From contig NZ_JARKMX010000002.1 of assembly GCF_029360705.1 (NCBI RefSeq), positions 496,001-560,000 on the forward strand: a stretch of 64,000 bases of DNA. The letters are read 5' to 3'. The stretch comes from Paraflavitalea pollutisoli (lineage in GTDB: Bacteria; Bacteroidota; Bacteroidia; Chitinophagales; Chitinophagaceae). The translations under genes and the position numbers were made by a program. Below, piece by piece: positions 9,965 through 18,389 of the stretch. Position 1 is the stretch's first letter, and every line of letters begins with the position of its first letter. The notes below the pieces were generated by a model. That model was not told where the DNA came from. It saw only the letters and a list, made by a program, of their open reading frames with translations, and searched no databases.

Positions 9965-11551
9965 CAGCTGTTTTCCGCCGGTAGCCTTTTTCTTCTCCTC
10001 CCACAGGTTGTACCGGAGGTAGAACTGTAATGCCCTGTTCTTTTCGAACGTGAAGGGCGTACCGGGCATCAACTGACTGCTGATGTAATTGGTGAGGGCC
10101 TGGTTGTAACGCAGTCCTACCGTAAACTTATTGAAGTAATAATTGGCATCCAGCAGCACCCTGAACTCGCTGGTGTTCATCTTGGCCGTCAGCGAGTCGT
10201 TGCGAAAGCGGCTGTAGGTTTGTGTTATTTGTTCGCCCGCGCCAGGCACCCATTTCCGGTCTTCGGTCATTGCTACCCCACTCAGCATGGACGAGAACTG
10301 TATGCCCGTACCCATGTAGAAACCGGGGAATGGGCTGTGGTGTACGCTTACCGGCACGTTGAAATAATACAACTTCCGCGCATAGACCGAACTGGTCACG
10401 GTATAGTTGGGATTGGACCGTGTGTAGTACGACAGCAGGGTTGTTGGGATGAACTGCGGCGATAGCAGCTGCGCCTCTGTCTGGAAGAAGGTCTTCTCGG
10501 TGACATGGTATTGCAGGTGCGGCGAGGGCAGGTAATCCGACACTGTATTGTGCCCTGCCCATACGTTGTAACCCATTGCCTTCTGATCGCCCAATGGGAA
10601 TGCTAGCGGCAGGCTGAAGCCTATCGCAAAAGTTCCTGCCTGGGCGGAGTGCTGGATCTTTCTTTGGGACACTTTAGAGACTTTCTCGGGCAGTCCCGCT
10701 TTCTTTCTGGCGTAATCTTTCTCGATCGTGGTTCCGGGGGGCAACACAGGCCGGCTCTTGTTGGCATCATATTCAGGCGCCTGCACAAGGGTCGCGTTCA
10801 GGTCCGGCGGTTGTGGTTGCGTGGTAGCAACACCGCTCAACCGGTTACTGGTAGTAGTTGCGTTGGTGCCGGATTGATCCGGCTTGCTGGAGGCCTTCTT
10901 GTCGTTCTGTTCTTGCGTACGTTGATTGCGTGTAATTATTGCTTCATCGGCGTTGGGTTCGTGGCTGTTGTTGTTATCCTTCCTGTTGTGCTTTCCGATC
11001 ATGATGGGTACCGATGCCGGGTTACTGGCTTTGTTGCTACCGGCTGCCAGCGCATTGCCTTTGCGGACGGGCGGGGCAGCTTCGCTTTGTACGGCCAGGT
11101 CTTCATCATGCAACAGGGCAGGCTCGCCCCGGGCTGGTGCGGGCTTGTTGTCGGGCGCTGAAGAGCTTTGTGCGCCGTCGGCCGGGATTGATGCGGTCGT
11201 TGGATGCGCTGGTCCCTCACTGCTCCGGTCGACGCCGTTGCGGTCTTTGGCGGATGCCTCGCCGCTTGCAGTTGCCTGCCGGGTACCATCATTCGTGGTG
11301 GTCTGCGCAACGCCGGTGCTATCTGGCTTGTCAAACAGCTGGCGACCTGACAACCAGGTACCCAGGAACAACACACCAGCAGCGATCATAAACAGCCACC
11401 AGCGCCTGCGGCCAGGCATGGCGCCTCCTTTTGGCGTTTCATTATCCAACAATTTTCTCATCTCTTCCCAGGAGGGGTCTACCTCTCCGGGAGGTGGCAA
11501 ATTTTGCAGTTTCTCTGCCAAGTGCCTTTCGTATGGATGACGTTCGTTCAT
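9950..11551 (-). CDS. Putative anti-sigma-like inner-membrane protein with C-terminal beta-barrel-like domain
   Basis: A 533-residue protein with no clear named family. Residues 1-48 are cytoplasmic, charged and carry SWEEMRKLLDNE, a pattern seen in anti-sigma/FecR-like N-termini. One membrane helix follows (RRRWWLFMIAAGVLFLG, about 48-66). Residues about 70-280 are Ser/Thr/Gln/Asn-rich and disordered. Residues about 290-525 resemble an outer-membrane beta-barrel or PorT-type fold, with alternating aromatic strands and a terminal YLRYNLWEEK. It starts 6 bases after the ECF sigma gene, so the two are one operon, and the most likely role is regulation of that sigma factor. The family is unnamed here; the role is inferred from topology and position. 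Confidence 0.6.
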   Translation of the reverse strand: MNERHPYERHLAEKLQNLPPPGEVDPSWEEMRKLLDNETPKGGAMPGRRRWWLFMIAAGVLFLGTWLSGRQLFDKPDSTGVAQTTTNDGTRQATASGEASAKDRNGVDRSSEGPAHPTTASIPADGAQSSSAPDNKPAPARGEPALLHDEDLAVQSEAAPPVRKGNALAAGSNKASNPASVPIMIGKHNRKDNNNSHEPNADEAIITRNQRTQEQNDKKASSKPDQSGTNATTTSNRLSGVATTQPQPPDLNATLVQAPEYDANKSRPVLPPGTTIEKDYARKKAGLPEKVSKVSQRKIQHSAQAGTFAIGFSLPLAFPLGDQKAMGYNVWAGHNTVSDYLPSPHLQYHVTEKTFFQTEAQLLSPQFIPTTLLSYYTRSNPNYTVTSSVYARKLYYFNVPVSVHHSPFPGFYMGTGIQFSSMLSGVAMTEDRKWVPGAGEQITQTYSRFRNDSLTAKMNTSEFRVLLDANYYFNKFTVGLRYNQALTNYISSQLMPGTPFTFEKNRALQFYLRYNLWEEKKKATGGKQLLSLK

Positions 11552-11557
11552 TACGGG

Positions 11558-12100
11558 CTACACTTGCAAGGTTTGTAATAAATGTTGCAGTTGTTTTCTG
11601 GCTTCACTCAGGTGCCATTTGCTGGTTCCTTCACTGATCCCCAACAGGGCGCCTATTTCCCGGTGGTTGTATCCTTCGACGACGTAGAGGTTGAAAACCC
11701 CTTGCGTTGCCGGCGATAATTTACGCACTAACTGTAAGAGCTCTTGTGCGCTCATGCGCTGCACGGCATCGGCATCGATGGCAGGTTCTTCTACTTTTTC
11801 CAACTCTATCTGGGTGTGGAATTTTTCACGCTGCCGGATGAAATCGATGGCCGTGTTGACAATGATCTTACGTATCCAGGTGTATAGGGAGGCTCTCGCC
11901 GGATCATAGGTATGTATGTTCTTGTATACCTTGAGAAAGCCATTGTGCAATACCTCGATGGCATCTTCCTGGTTACGGGTGTAGCGCAGGCAAATAGAGC
12001 CCATGGGGCCATAGAATTGTTTATACAACTGTTCCTGTGCCCTGCGGTCGTTTTTTATACAACCGCTGATCAGCTCCGTATCGGCAATACTATTTGCCAA
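11558..12100 (-). CDS. ECF-type RNA polymerase sigma factor
   Basis: A 180-residue sigma-70 family protein of the extracytoplasmic-function type. Sigma region 2 (about 12-85) shows LRYTRNQEDAIEVLHNGFLKVY and YTWIRKIIVNTAIDFIR. Region 4 (about 118-172) carries the helix-turn-helix HREIGALLGISEGTSKWHL. The only plausible start is TTG at 12098-12100: the frame upstream reaches a stop at 12128 without an ATG. The next gene begins 6 bases downstream and is its probable membrane-bound partner. ECF factors often act on their own promoter; a 14-bp dyad lies at 12157-12170, but no direct evidence links them. Confidence 0.92.
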   Translation of the reverse strand: MANSIADTELISGCIKNDRRAQEQLYKQFYGPMGSICLRYTRNQEDAIEVLHNGFLKVYKNIHTYDPARASLYTWIRKIIVNTAIDFIRQREKFHTQIELEKVEEPAIDADAVQRMSAQELLQLVRKLSPATQGVFNLYVVEGYNHREIGALLGISEGTSKWHLSEARKQLQHLLQTLQV

Positions 12101-12471
12101 ATAAGCCTGTGTTTGTGTTATTGCAATTCATATCCGTCAAGCGTAGGTACCGTCTTTTCCCGAACGGGAATCCAACAGCAAATATTGCAGATATGATGAT
12201 TGCAGCTACGTTTTATGCCTGCCTTAAACTGTTAATTAATACGTAAAATTAGATCGGGAGCGTTGGGTGGTTGCCCGGAATTAGAAAGAAATAAATGGGT
12301 TCGGCCGAATAATTCTTCCGGCTGGCAGCATAAAATGGCTGATCTGTAGAAAAAAGCGGGGCGATCGCCCGTGAAAAGCATTGAGATGTGGGCTTTAGGC
12401 GTGGCCGTCGTGGGTCGGCAGGGTAACGGGAAGCATTCTGTATAGCCCATCCCGATTACCCTTCCGTATGA
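12101..12471. other. Gene-free region, 371 bp
   Basis: Leader of the sigma-factor gene and downstream flank of surE. It holds the 14-bp dyad at 12157-12170. A 72-codon minus-strand frame (12232-12450) lacks any family signal and was not called. Confidence 0.6.
12157..12170. promoter_or_regulatory. 14-bp dyad upstream of the sigma-factor gene
   Basis: TTCCCGAACGGGAA, with 6-bp arms TTCCCG/CGGGAA around AA, 57 bases upstream of the sigma-factor start. Its position suits an operator. The binding protein is unknown. Confidence 0.4.
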
Positions 12472-13212
12472 CTATCCTGAAACCGGGGTTGTTTGCAGGG
12501 CTTTGGTCAGCTCAGCTTCATTGGTCAGGTCGAGGCGCAGTGGCGTGATCGACACATAACCATTCTCTACTGCATAGCGGTCGGTACCTTCTTCCGCCGG
12601 CTCCAGGGGGAATACGGTAAACCAATAATGTTTGCGCCCCATGGGGTCGATGCCGGGAACGATCTTTCCATCGTACAACCGCACCGACTGGCGGGTCCAT
12701 TGCAAACCAATGGGGTCGGGTGGAAAGTTGATATTGACGAGGTTGAGGTGTGGATTGTCGATCACTGCCTCGAGCGCCTTTTCTACAAACGGCGCCAGCT
12801 TGTCGAAATCAGGCTCCGTTTTACCGGCGGGCGTACTGAGTGCAATACCTTTCATCCCCAAGAGCACGGCCTGTTTGGCCGCCGCCAACGTACCGGAATG
12901 CCACATAGCATTACCGAGGTTGGGCCCCATGTTGATGCCCGAGAGCACCACATCGGTCTTGGCCCAGATATGCGTGCCCAGGGCCACACAATCGGCTGGG
13001 GTTCCATTGACGCGGTAAGCTTCCAACCCATCGAAGGCAATGGGTGATTTCTTATAGTATAAAGGGCGCGTAGCGGTGATCGCATGCCCCATGGATGACT
13101 GTTCCACATCAGGCGCCACCACCTGTACTTCGCCAAATTTCAGGGCAATCTTTGCCAGGGCAGCTATACCCGGACTATAAATGCCATCGTCGTTGGTAAC
13201 AAGTATTCTCAT
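12472..13212 (-). CDS. surE: 5'/3'-nucleotidase SurE
   Basis: Metal-dependent nucleoside-monophosphate phosphatase of the cytoplasm, associated with survival in stationary phase. The start is set at the ATG of MRILVTNDDG (13210-13212), giving 246 residues, the normal length; the frame upstream of it has no family similarity. The N-terminal NDDG holds the Asp-Asp metal ligands, and SSMGHAITATRPL and VLSGINMGPNLG are further SurE motifs. The gene is divergent from the lipid kinase, with 80 bases between the two starts. Confidence 0.96.
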   Translation of the reverse strand: MRILVTNDDGIYSPGIAALAKIALKFGEVQVVAPDVEQSSMGHAITATRPLYYKKSPIAFDGLEAYRVNGTPADCVALGTHIWAKTDVVLSGINMGPNLGNAMWHSGTLAAAKQAVLLGMKGIALSTPAGKTEPDFDKLAPFVEKALEAVIDNPHLNLVNINFPPDPIGLQWTRQSVRLYDGKIVPGIDPMGRKHYWFTVFPLEPAEEGTDRYAVENGYVSITPLRLDLTNEAELTKALQTTPVSG

Positions 13213-13292
13213 TCCCCAACTGCCAATAAGATTGTGCCAGGCATTGTGGTATGCATTTATTAGTGAAGCGAGTAAAACCAACTACATACAAC

Positions 13293-14201
13293 ATGAAATA
13301 CATTAAACTCCTGCACAATCCTACGGCTGGCGAAGAGGATCACACCCGGAAAGAGCTGACGCCCCTTATTGAAGAGGCGGGTTGGGAATGTAGATATTCA
13401 TCTACAAAAGAAAAAGGATGGGATAAGATTGAACCCGATACGGAGTTCGTGGTGGTAGCGGGTGGTGATGGCACCATCCGGAAAGCAGCGTTAACTTTAC
13501 TGGAGCGTAAATTTTCCGACAAGCGATTGCCCATTGCTGTATTACCACTGGGCACCGCCAATAACATTGCTAAATCCCTGGGGGTAACAGGCAGTAATGA
13601 AGAGATCATCAATTCCTGGAAGTCGGGTACTACTAAAAAGTACGATATCGGGCGGATCGAAGGGCTGCCGCAACCATACTTTGCTGTAGAGGGTTTTGGC
13701 TATGGCGTTTTTCCGCGGTTGATGAAAGCTATGAAGAAGGTCGATAAGGATAAAAAGGATACGCCTGAAAAAGCATTACAAACTGCTTTGGAAGAATTGC
13801 ACGCGATCATTCTGGCGGCTGAAGCCCGTCACTATCATATCACCATGGACGAAGCTGATCATTCGGGTAAGTTCTTGCTGGTCGAGGTGATGAACAGCCG
13901 GTCGATCGGACCTAACCTGGTGCTTTCGCCCAACGCGGACCCGGGGGATGGTCATTTTGAAGTGGTGCTGATACCCGAAGATCAACGGGCGGCTCTCGCC
14001 GAATGGATCAAGAAAAAGATGCAAGGAGAAGAAACGCTGTTCGATGTACAACCCATCAATGGCAATAAGGTCGCTATTCATACCGACGATACCGTATTAC
14101 ATGCCGATGATGAACTGATCATCCTCGAAGAGCCAGCTAAGGCCACCATCGAGCTGCATGCAGGGGTACTGGAATTCCTGGTACCAGGTAACGGCGCATA
14201 A
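13293..14201 (+). CDS. Diacylglycerol kinase family lipid kinase (YegS/DgkB-like)
   Basis: A 302-residue lipid kinase that should phosphorylate diacylglycerol or a similar lipid using ATP. The start chosen is MKYIKLLHNPTAG at 13293, because the N-terminal nucleotide-binding strand begins there. The catalytic-domain motifs AGGDGTIRKAA (about residue 55) and PLGTANNIAKSLG (about 82) are intact. The C-terminal half has the expected beta-sandwich pattern with NGNKVAIHTDDTVLHADDE. Substrate specificity (DAG, sphingosine or ceramide) cannot be told from sequence. The stop codon lies inside a hairpin shared with the converging transporter gene. Confidence 0.9.
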   Translation: MKYIKLLHNPTAGEEDHTRKELTPLIEEAGWECRYSSTKEKGWDKIEPDTEFVVVAGGDGTIRKAALTLLERKFSDKRLPIAVLPLGTANNIAKSLGVTGSNEEIINSWKSGTTKKYDIGRIEGLPQPYFAVEGFGYGVFPRLMKAMKKVDKDKKDTPEKALQTALEELHAIILAAEARHYHITMDEADHSGKFLLVEVMNSRSIGPNLVLSPNADPGDGHFEVVLIPEDQRAALAEWIKKKMQGEETLFDVQPINGNKVAIHTDDTVLHADDELIILEEPAKATIELHAGVLEFLVPGNGA

Positions 14202-14228
14202 CACCTGCACCGCAAGGCAGGGTTATGC
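14196..14228. terminator. Bidirectional terminator between converging genes
   Basis: Nested inverted repeats: GCATAAC (14196-14202)/GTTATGC (14222-14228) and inner CCTGC (14204-14208)/GCAGG (14217-14221). The hairpin covers both stop codons of the lipid kinase and Bcr/CflA genes, so it can serve both strands. No T-run. Confidence 0.55.
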
Positions 14229-15425
14229 CTGGCTGGGCTTGTAGCGGATCATCCGGCTACCTAGCATCAACACCATCATTGCTATAAATGCACAGACCGC
14301 CATAACGATCACCATCGGCATGGCGGTTCCGTTTTGTAACAGGCTTAGCAGGATACTCACGCCCGCGCCGATGCCCATCTGCAGGGCACCCATCAGGGCC
14401 GATGCACTGCCGGCTCCTTTGCTGAAGGGAGACATGGCCCTGGCCGACGCATTGGGCAATATATAACCGAGGCAGCTGAGGTACAGGAACTGCAGCAGCA
14501 GCATGAGTGGCAGGGTGATCCAATGATTGATAGCTACAACGATCAACAACAGGCCAACGATCGTCATGGCAATCAGTGCTGTTGAAATGATCTGTTCGCT
14601 TTTATAGCGCTTCAGCAGGAAGCGGTTGATCTGGCTGGCCAATATCAGGCCACCGGCCAGTAAGGCAAATACCAACCCATACTGGCGATCTGTAAGACTA
14701 AAATATTCCATGTATATGGAAGGTGAGCCCGACAGGAAAGCAAACAGACCGGCAAAAGCAATGGCCCCTGTAAACGTATAGGTATAGAATATGGGTTCTT
14801 TGAATACGGCCAGATAACTGCGGGTGATGGACGTCGGCTTCAGCGAATAAGTATGATCGGGTTGAGCGCTCTCCGGCAATCCGAAATACACGAATAACCA
14901 AATGATGATGGCGATGGCTGCGAGGATGATGAAGACGGCAGGCCATCCGAGAAACGCGGTAACATAACTACCGACGGTGGGTGCCACGATCGGCGATACG
15001 CCCAGGATCAACATCAGCATGGAAAACACTTTGGCATTTTCCTCTACCGGAAACAGGTCACGCACCATGGCGTTGGCAGCTACGGTAGCGGCACAGGCGC
15101 CCAAAGCCTGTACAAAACGTACCGCGACAAACATATCGAGCGTGGTTGAAAAGGCGCAGACGAGGGAAGACGCGATGAACAGGGTCAATGCGATCAACAA
15201 GGGACGTTTGCGGCCATAGCGATCCATCAATGGACCATGCAACAGCTGCCCCACCGAGACCCCTACAAAAAAGCTGGATAAGGATAACGCCACATCAGAT
15301 ACGGTGCTATCGAAGTCTTTGGCGATGGCCGTAAAGCCTGGCAGGTACATATCGATTGCAAATGGCGAAATGGTGGTCAGTGCTCCCAGTATGGCTACCA
15401 GGAAATAATATCTTTTTTTGGTCAT
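14223..15425 (-). CDS. Bcr/CflA family drug-resistance MFS transporter
   Basis: A 400-residue inner-membrane protein with about 12 hydrophobic helices. The N-terminal half shows the DHA1 Bcr/CflA pattern: PFAIDMYLPGF in helix 1, GQLLHGPLMDRYGRKRPLL (motif A, between helices 2 and 3) and RFVQALGACAATVAANAMVRDLF (helix 4, motif B/C region). Members are proton-driven exporters of drugs such as bicyclomycin, chloramphenicol or sulfonamides, and some export metabolites such as cysteine. The substrate here is unknown. The gene stands alone between converging neighbours. Confidence 0.92.
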   Translation of the reverse strand: MTKKRYYFLVAILGALTTISPFAIDMYLPGFTAIAKDFDSTVSDVALSLSSFFVGVSVGQLLHGPLMDRYGRKRPLLIALTLFIASSLVCAFSTTLDMFVAVRFVQALGACAATVAANAMVRDLFPVEENAKVFSMLMLILGVSPIVAPTVGSYVTAFLGWPAVFIILAAIAIIIWLFVYFGLPESAQPDHTYSLKPTSITRSYLAVFKEPIFYTYTFTGAIAFAGLFAFLSGSPSIYMEYFSLTDRQYGLVFALLAGGLILASQINRFLLKRYKSEQIISTALIAMTIVGLLLIVVAINHWITLPLMLLLQFLYLSCLGYILPNASARAMSPFSKGAGSASALMGALQMGIGAGVSILLSLLQNGTAMPMVIVMAVCAFIAMMVLMLGSRMIRYKPSQA

Positions 15426-15653
15426 GGCTATTATCTATTAAAAATGATCCCCTGCTGCGCTGCCGCAGTATATTATCTGTACAAGCAAATGATGTAAGGT
15501 GAACGTCGAACGCCGGTTTGAAGTAAATGCGGGGGCAAGTTAGTGCATTGGCCCGGTACGGCAAGTGACAGCAACCAGGAAGGCTAATAACACGCATGAT
15601 GTATCCGTTGTTCGAAATAGCTTACATTTATTATCCACTCTAGCTTATCTGTT

Positions 15654-16661
15654 ATGCAAACGATTGTATCTGACGCCATTGCAAGTTGGATTCCTTATAA
15701 ACTGTTCAAGCAGGATGAACTGCTGTATTGCCGCTGGCTGTATACTGGTGACCGGCGGTTTACGGAACCGTTTTTTGATGAAACGGAAACAGTCTGTCTT
15801 AGCTATCCGGAAAACGCGGGCAGGCACCGGGCCGTTGGGTCGCTCGATATACTGCCGGAATGGTCTGCGGCGATGGATGCCACGGAGCCCAGCGCTTTTA
15901 TCTTTCATGTGTCGCGCTGTGGATCTACCCTGATAGCCCAGCTGCTGGGCATGCCCGAACAACATATTGTATTGGCAGAAGTACCTTTCTTCGATGATTT
16001 GCTAAGGGCCCATTACCGCGGTCAAGCGACGGATGAAGGCCTGGCCAACACGTTATTGCCCGCGGCCATGCGGCTGTATGGGCAACGCAGGCGTGGTGAT
16101 GAATCGCACCTGTTTATCAAAACCGACAGCTGGCATCTCTGCTTCTACCAGCAGTTGCGCCAATTGTATCCATCGGTACCCTTTGTATTGTTGTACCGCA
16201 GTCCCGATGAGGTGATCCGTTCGCAACGCCGACGCAGGGGTATGCAGTCGGTACCCAGCATTATCGAACCAGCTGTATTTGGATTCGATGCGGCTATCGG
16301 CGGTGGTCTATCGCTCGACGATTATATGGTGAGCGTATTGCACTGTTATTTTACCATCATGCTCGAAGTGGTGCAGACAGATCAGCCCGTATTGCTCGTC
16401 AATTACAATGAACCCATTATGGATATTATGGAGCGCGTGGCGCAGGCCAGTCAGCTGACGCTCAGTGCCAGCTACCGCGAGCAGATCGTTGAACGCAGTC
16501 GTTACCATGCGAAGTACCCCGACCAGGTATTTCAGGAGCCCGTAGAAGATGATCCACTACCCCAGGGCCTTGAACCGGTTATGGAGATGTATCGCCAGTT
16601 GGATCAGTTGCGTATAGCTAATAAGGAGCAGGCTGCTTTCGAACCTTCGCAGACCAGATAG
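15654..16661 (+). CDS. Sulfotransferase family protein
   Basis: A 335-residue cytoplasmic protein with the PAPS-binding fold. The 5'-phosphosulfate loop is VSRCGSTLIAQLLG (about 85-98) and the 3'-phosphate site is LLYRSPDEVIRSQ (about 179-191). Such enzymes move sulfate from PAPS to a hydroxyl or amine on a lipid, sugar, peptide or small molecule. An APS kinase, which makes PAPS, converges on it 35 bases away, followed by an Asp/Asn hydroxylase. The acceptor is unknown. The N-terminal about 75 residues (SWIPYKLFKQDELLYCRW) have no known domain that I recognise. Confidence 0.8.
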   Translation: MQTIVSDAIASWIPYKLFKQDELLYCRWLYTGDRRFTEPFFDETETVCLSYPENAGRHRAVGSLDILPEWSAAMDATEPSAFIFHVSRCGSTLIAQLLGMPEQHIVLAEVPFFDDLLRAHYRGQATDEGLANTLLPAAMRLYGQRRRGDESHLFIKTDSWHLCFYQQLRQLYPSVPFVLLYRSPDEVIRSQRRRRGMQSVPSIIEPAVFGFDAAIGGGLSLDDYMVSVLHCYFTIMLEVVQTDQPVLLVNYNEPIMDIMERVAQASQLTLSASYREQIVERSRYHAKYPDQVFQEPVEDDPLPQGLEPVMEMYRQLDQLRIANKEQAAFEPSQTR

Positions 16662-16696
16662 ATGGCTTTGTTTATAACCTACTATAAGATGCCCGC

Positions 16697-17233
16697 TTAG
16701 TCGCGCCCGTTGATGAGGTTGTCGAGGATGAAGGCGAAGAGGCGTACAGAGGAGGTTTCGAGGTCTTCGGTATGTGTGTAGATCACCAGGTCGGCCTTGA
16801 TGGGTATATCGTACGAGTCGTTGACGCCGCTGAGGTTGGAGATCTTATCCGGATGGCCGGCAGGCAACAGGGCTTTTTTGTAGAGTCCCTTGGTATCGCG
16901 CTCTACCAGTATATCCAGTGCGCAATGTATCCACACGGTGCGTGCGTCGTAATCCCGGCGCAATTCTTCCCGCATATCTTCATAAGGATTGATGGCTGCT
17001 ATGATGACGATCGAGTTTTGCTGTACTTTTTCATGGGCGATGGCGCCGAGCCGGCGAATGTTTTCGCGTCTGTCGGCGGGGGTAAAACCCAGGTCTTTGC
17101 AGATGGTTTGGCGATAGGCGTCCCCGTCGACGATCTCTGCCGCAATATCTCTTTGCAACAGCATTTGTTGTACGCGAAAGGCAATCGATGTTTTTCCGGC
17201 CCCGGACAATCCTGTTAGTTGTATCAGTAACAT
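16697..17233 (-). CDS. cysC: Adenylyl-sulfate kinase (APS kinase)
   Basis: Makes PAPS, the activated sulfate donor, from APS and ATP. The 178-residue protein has the P-loop GLSGAGKTS (residues 8-16), the APS-binding EIVDGDAYRQTICKDLGF segment with DRRENIRRLG, and the closing-lid segment DTKGLYKKALLPAGHPDKISNLSGV. No cysD, cysN or PAPS reductase is adjacent, so APS must come from elsewhere. Its position beside a sulfotransferase suggests PAPS is used for sulfate transfer rather than for assimilation. The hydroxylase gene lies 9 bases upstream, on the same strand, so the two form an operon. Confidence 0.94.
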   Translation of the reverse strand: MLLIQLTGLSGAGKTSIAFRVQQMLLQRDIAAEIVDGDAYRQTICKDLGFTPADRRENIRRLGAIAHEKVQQNSIVIIAAINPYEDMREELRRDYDARTVWIHCALDILVERDTKGLYKKALLPAGHPDKISNLSGVNDSYDIPIKADLVIYTHTEDLETSSVRLFAFILDNLINGRD

Positions 17234-17242
17234 GAAGGGAAT

Positions 17243-17929
17243 TTACGCCTGTTCGATCAGACTTTGTTCAAGTTCATCGGCCAGCCGGTTGGTAACGGCT
17301 GTATTTTGCAACCGCAGTTCGAAGATCATTTTGAGCAGCTCTCCTGTTTTTCTTTCCGGCGCTACGGTTGTCGTTTGTGACCTGGCAAACAGTTCGCGGA
17401 GCCAGTCGTTGACCACACAATCGACTACGAGGTGGATGCGGTCGGTGGGGCCGAGATTGGCCACGCGGTGGGGCAGGTTGGCATTGATGTACCAGCATTC
17501 GCCGGGCTGCATGGGTATGCGCTGGTCCTGCACAAAAAACTCGACCTCGTCGTTGGTGAATACGGGGATGTGTAACCTGGCTTCTCCATGTTCAAAGGCC
17601 AGTTCATGGTCACGGTGTTCTTTGATCACGGCGCCGCGCTTCAGGTTGAGCAAACGAACGGAAGCCAGGGGGCATTGAAAGGTATCGAGTAACTGCCTTA
17701 CAGTGGGGCAGGTGGCCATCAGGGGGGTATCTTCATATCCATTTTCACTCATGAGGTCGGGAATGATGCGATCCTGGTGACCGCCGGGGGCGCGCAGGGA
17801 GAGCACGGTCCATTCGCCTTCGTACTGGCTGGTGTTGAAATGGGGTGACCAGATTTTGGGCAACTGTAAAATATCCTGCCGGATGGAGAGGATATTGATT
17901 GACAAGTCAATTTTTGCCGACCGGATCAT
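17243..17929 (-). CDS. Aspartyl/asparaginyl beta-hydroxylase domain protein
   Basis: A 228-residue protein of the Asp/Asn beta-hydroxylase (cupin-like, 2-oxoglutarate/Fe(II)) family, which includes AspH and the lipid hydroxylase LpxO. Iron-binding His residues are visible in ARLHIPVF (about 120) and LPHRVANLG (about 153), with the likely 2-oxoglutarate Arg in DRIHLVVDC (about 163). The cupin core with PGECWYINANLPHRV is clear. No signal peptide or membrane anchor is seen. The last 40 residues are helical and unmatched. It is the first gene of a two-gene operon with cysC and faces the sulfotransferase, so its product may supply the hydroxyl group that is then sulfated. The substrate is unknown. 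Confidence 0.85.
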   Translation of the reverse strand: MIRSAKIDLSINILSIRQDILQLPKIWSPHFNTSQYEGEWTVLSLRAPGGHQDRIIPDLMSENGYEDTPLMATCPTVRQLLDTFQCPLASVRLLNLKRGAVIKEHRDHELAFEHGEARLHIPVFTNDEVEFFVQDQRIPMQPGECWYINANLPHRVANLGPTDRIHLVVDCVVNDWLRELFARSQTTTVAPERKTGELLKMIFELRLQNTAVTNRLADELEQSLIEQA

Positions 17930-18154
17930 AAGCAGTAGTTGGTTTAACGGTGCGTCGAATATAATATTTTTCTGTTATAGGGCTGGTTATTGTTGGGTTA
18001 TCTGCCGATAATAAAAGTGCCCGTTCGCGTCAAATTGGCATATTTTGTGATATATTGTTTGGGTTTGGAAATATGCCTCTATATTGACTATCCACCTCCC
18101 TTTGCTTTGGTCACGCTGACCAATCTGCGGTTCTAGACGGCTCAATTCACCACT

Positions 18155-18209
18155 CTCGGTTTACTCTAGCTTTACTTCAGGTTTACTCTCGGTTTACTTT
18201 TGGTTTACT
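18155..18209 (+). repeat. Five tandem 11-bp direct repeats (consensus nnnGGTTTACT)
   Basis: Units start at 18155, 18166, 18177, 18188 and 18199. GGTTTACT is exact in four units and GCTTTACT in one, while the first three bases vary. The 11-bp period with a conserved 7-8-base core and variable spacer matches the layout of OmpR/PhoB-family response-regulator sites. Confidence 0.75.
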
Positions 18210-18372
18210 CCAGACACGGGAACGCTACGGTGTAGCCAGGGTATGGATAACCGCAGCATGCTCCTTCAACAGCTGTATTTAATTACAAGCCAGTTTGACA
18301 GTAAAACAGGTTATTCGTTTTTTACGTTCTTACCGGCAAACGGCCTGATGCCGGTCATTCTTTATCCGGCCT

Positions 18373-18389
18373 TTCCCAATTTGAGAATA
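18373..18389 (+). repeat. 17-base intergenic repeat, copy 2
   Basis: Identical to 7164-7180. In both places a second similar block, AAATTTGACCnAnGnCGATTG, follows downstream (7377 and about 18731), which suggests related intergenic sequences. Confidence 0.45.

Noticed and set aside
18155-18209. Tandem repeats as a CRISPR array
   Set aside because: Units of 11 bp with no spacers of 30 bp and no cas genes.
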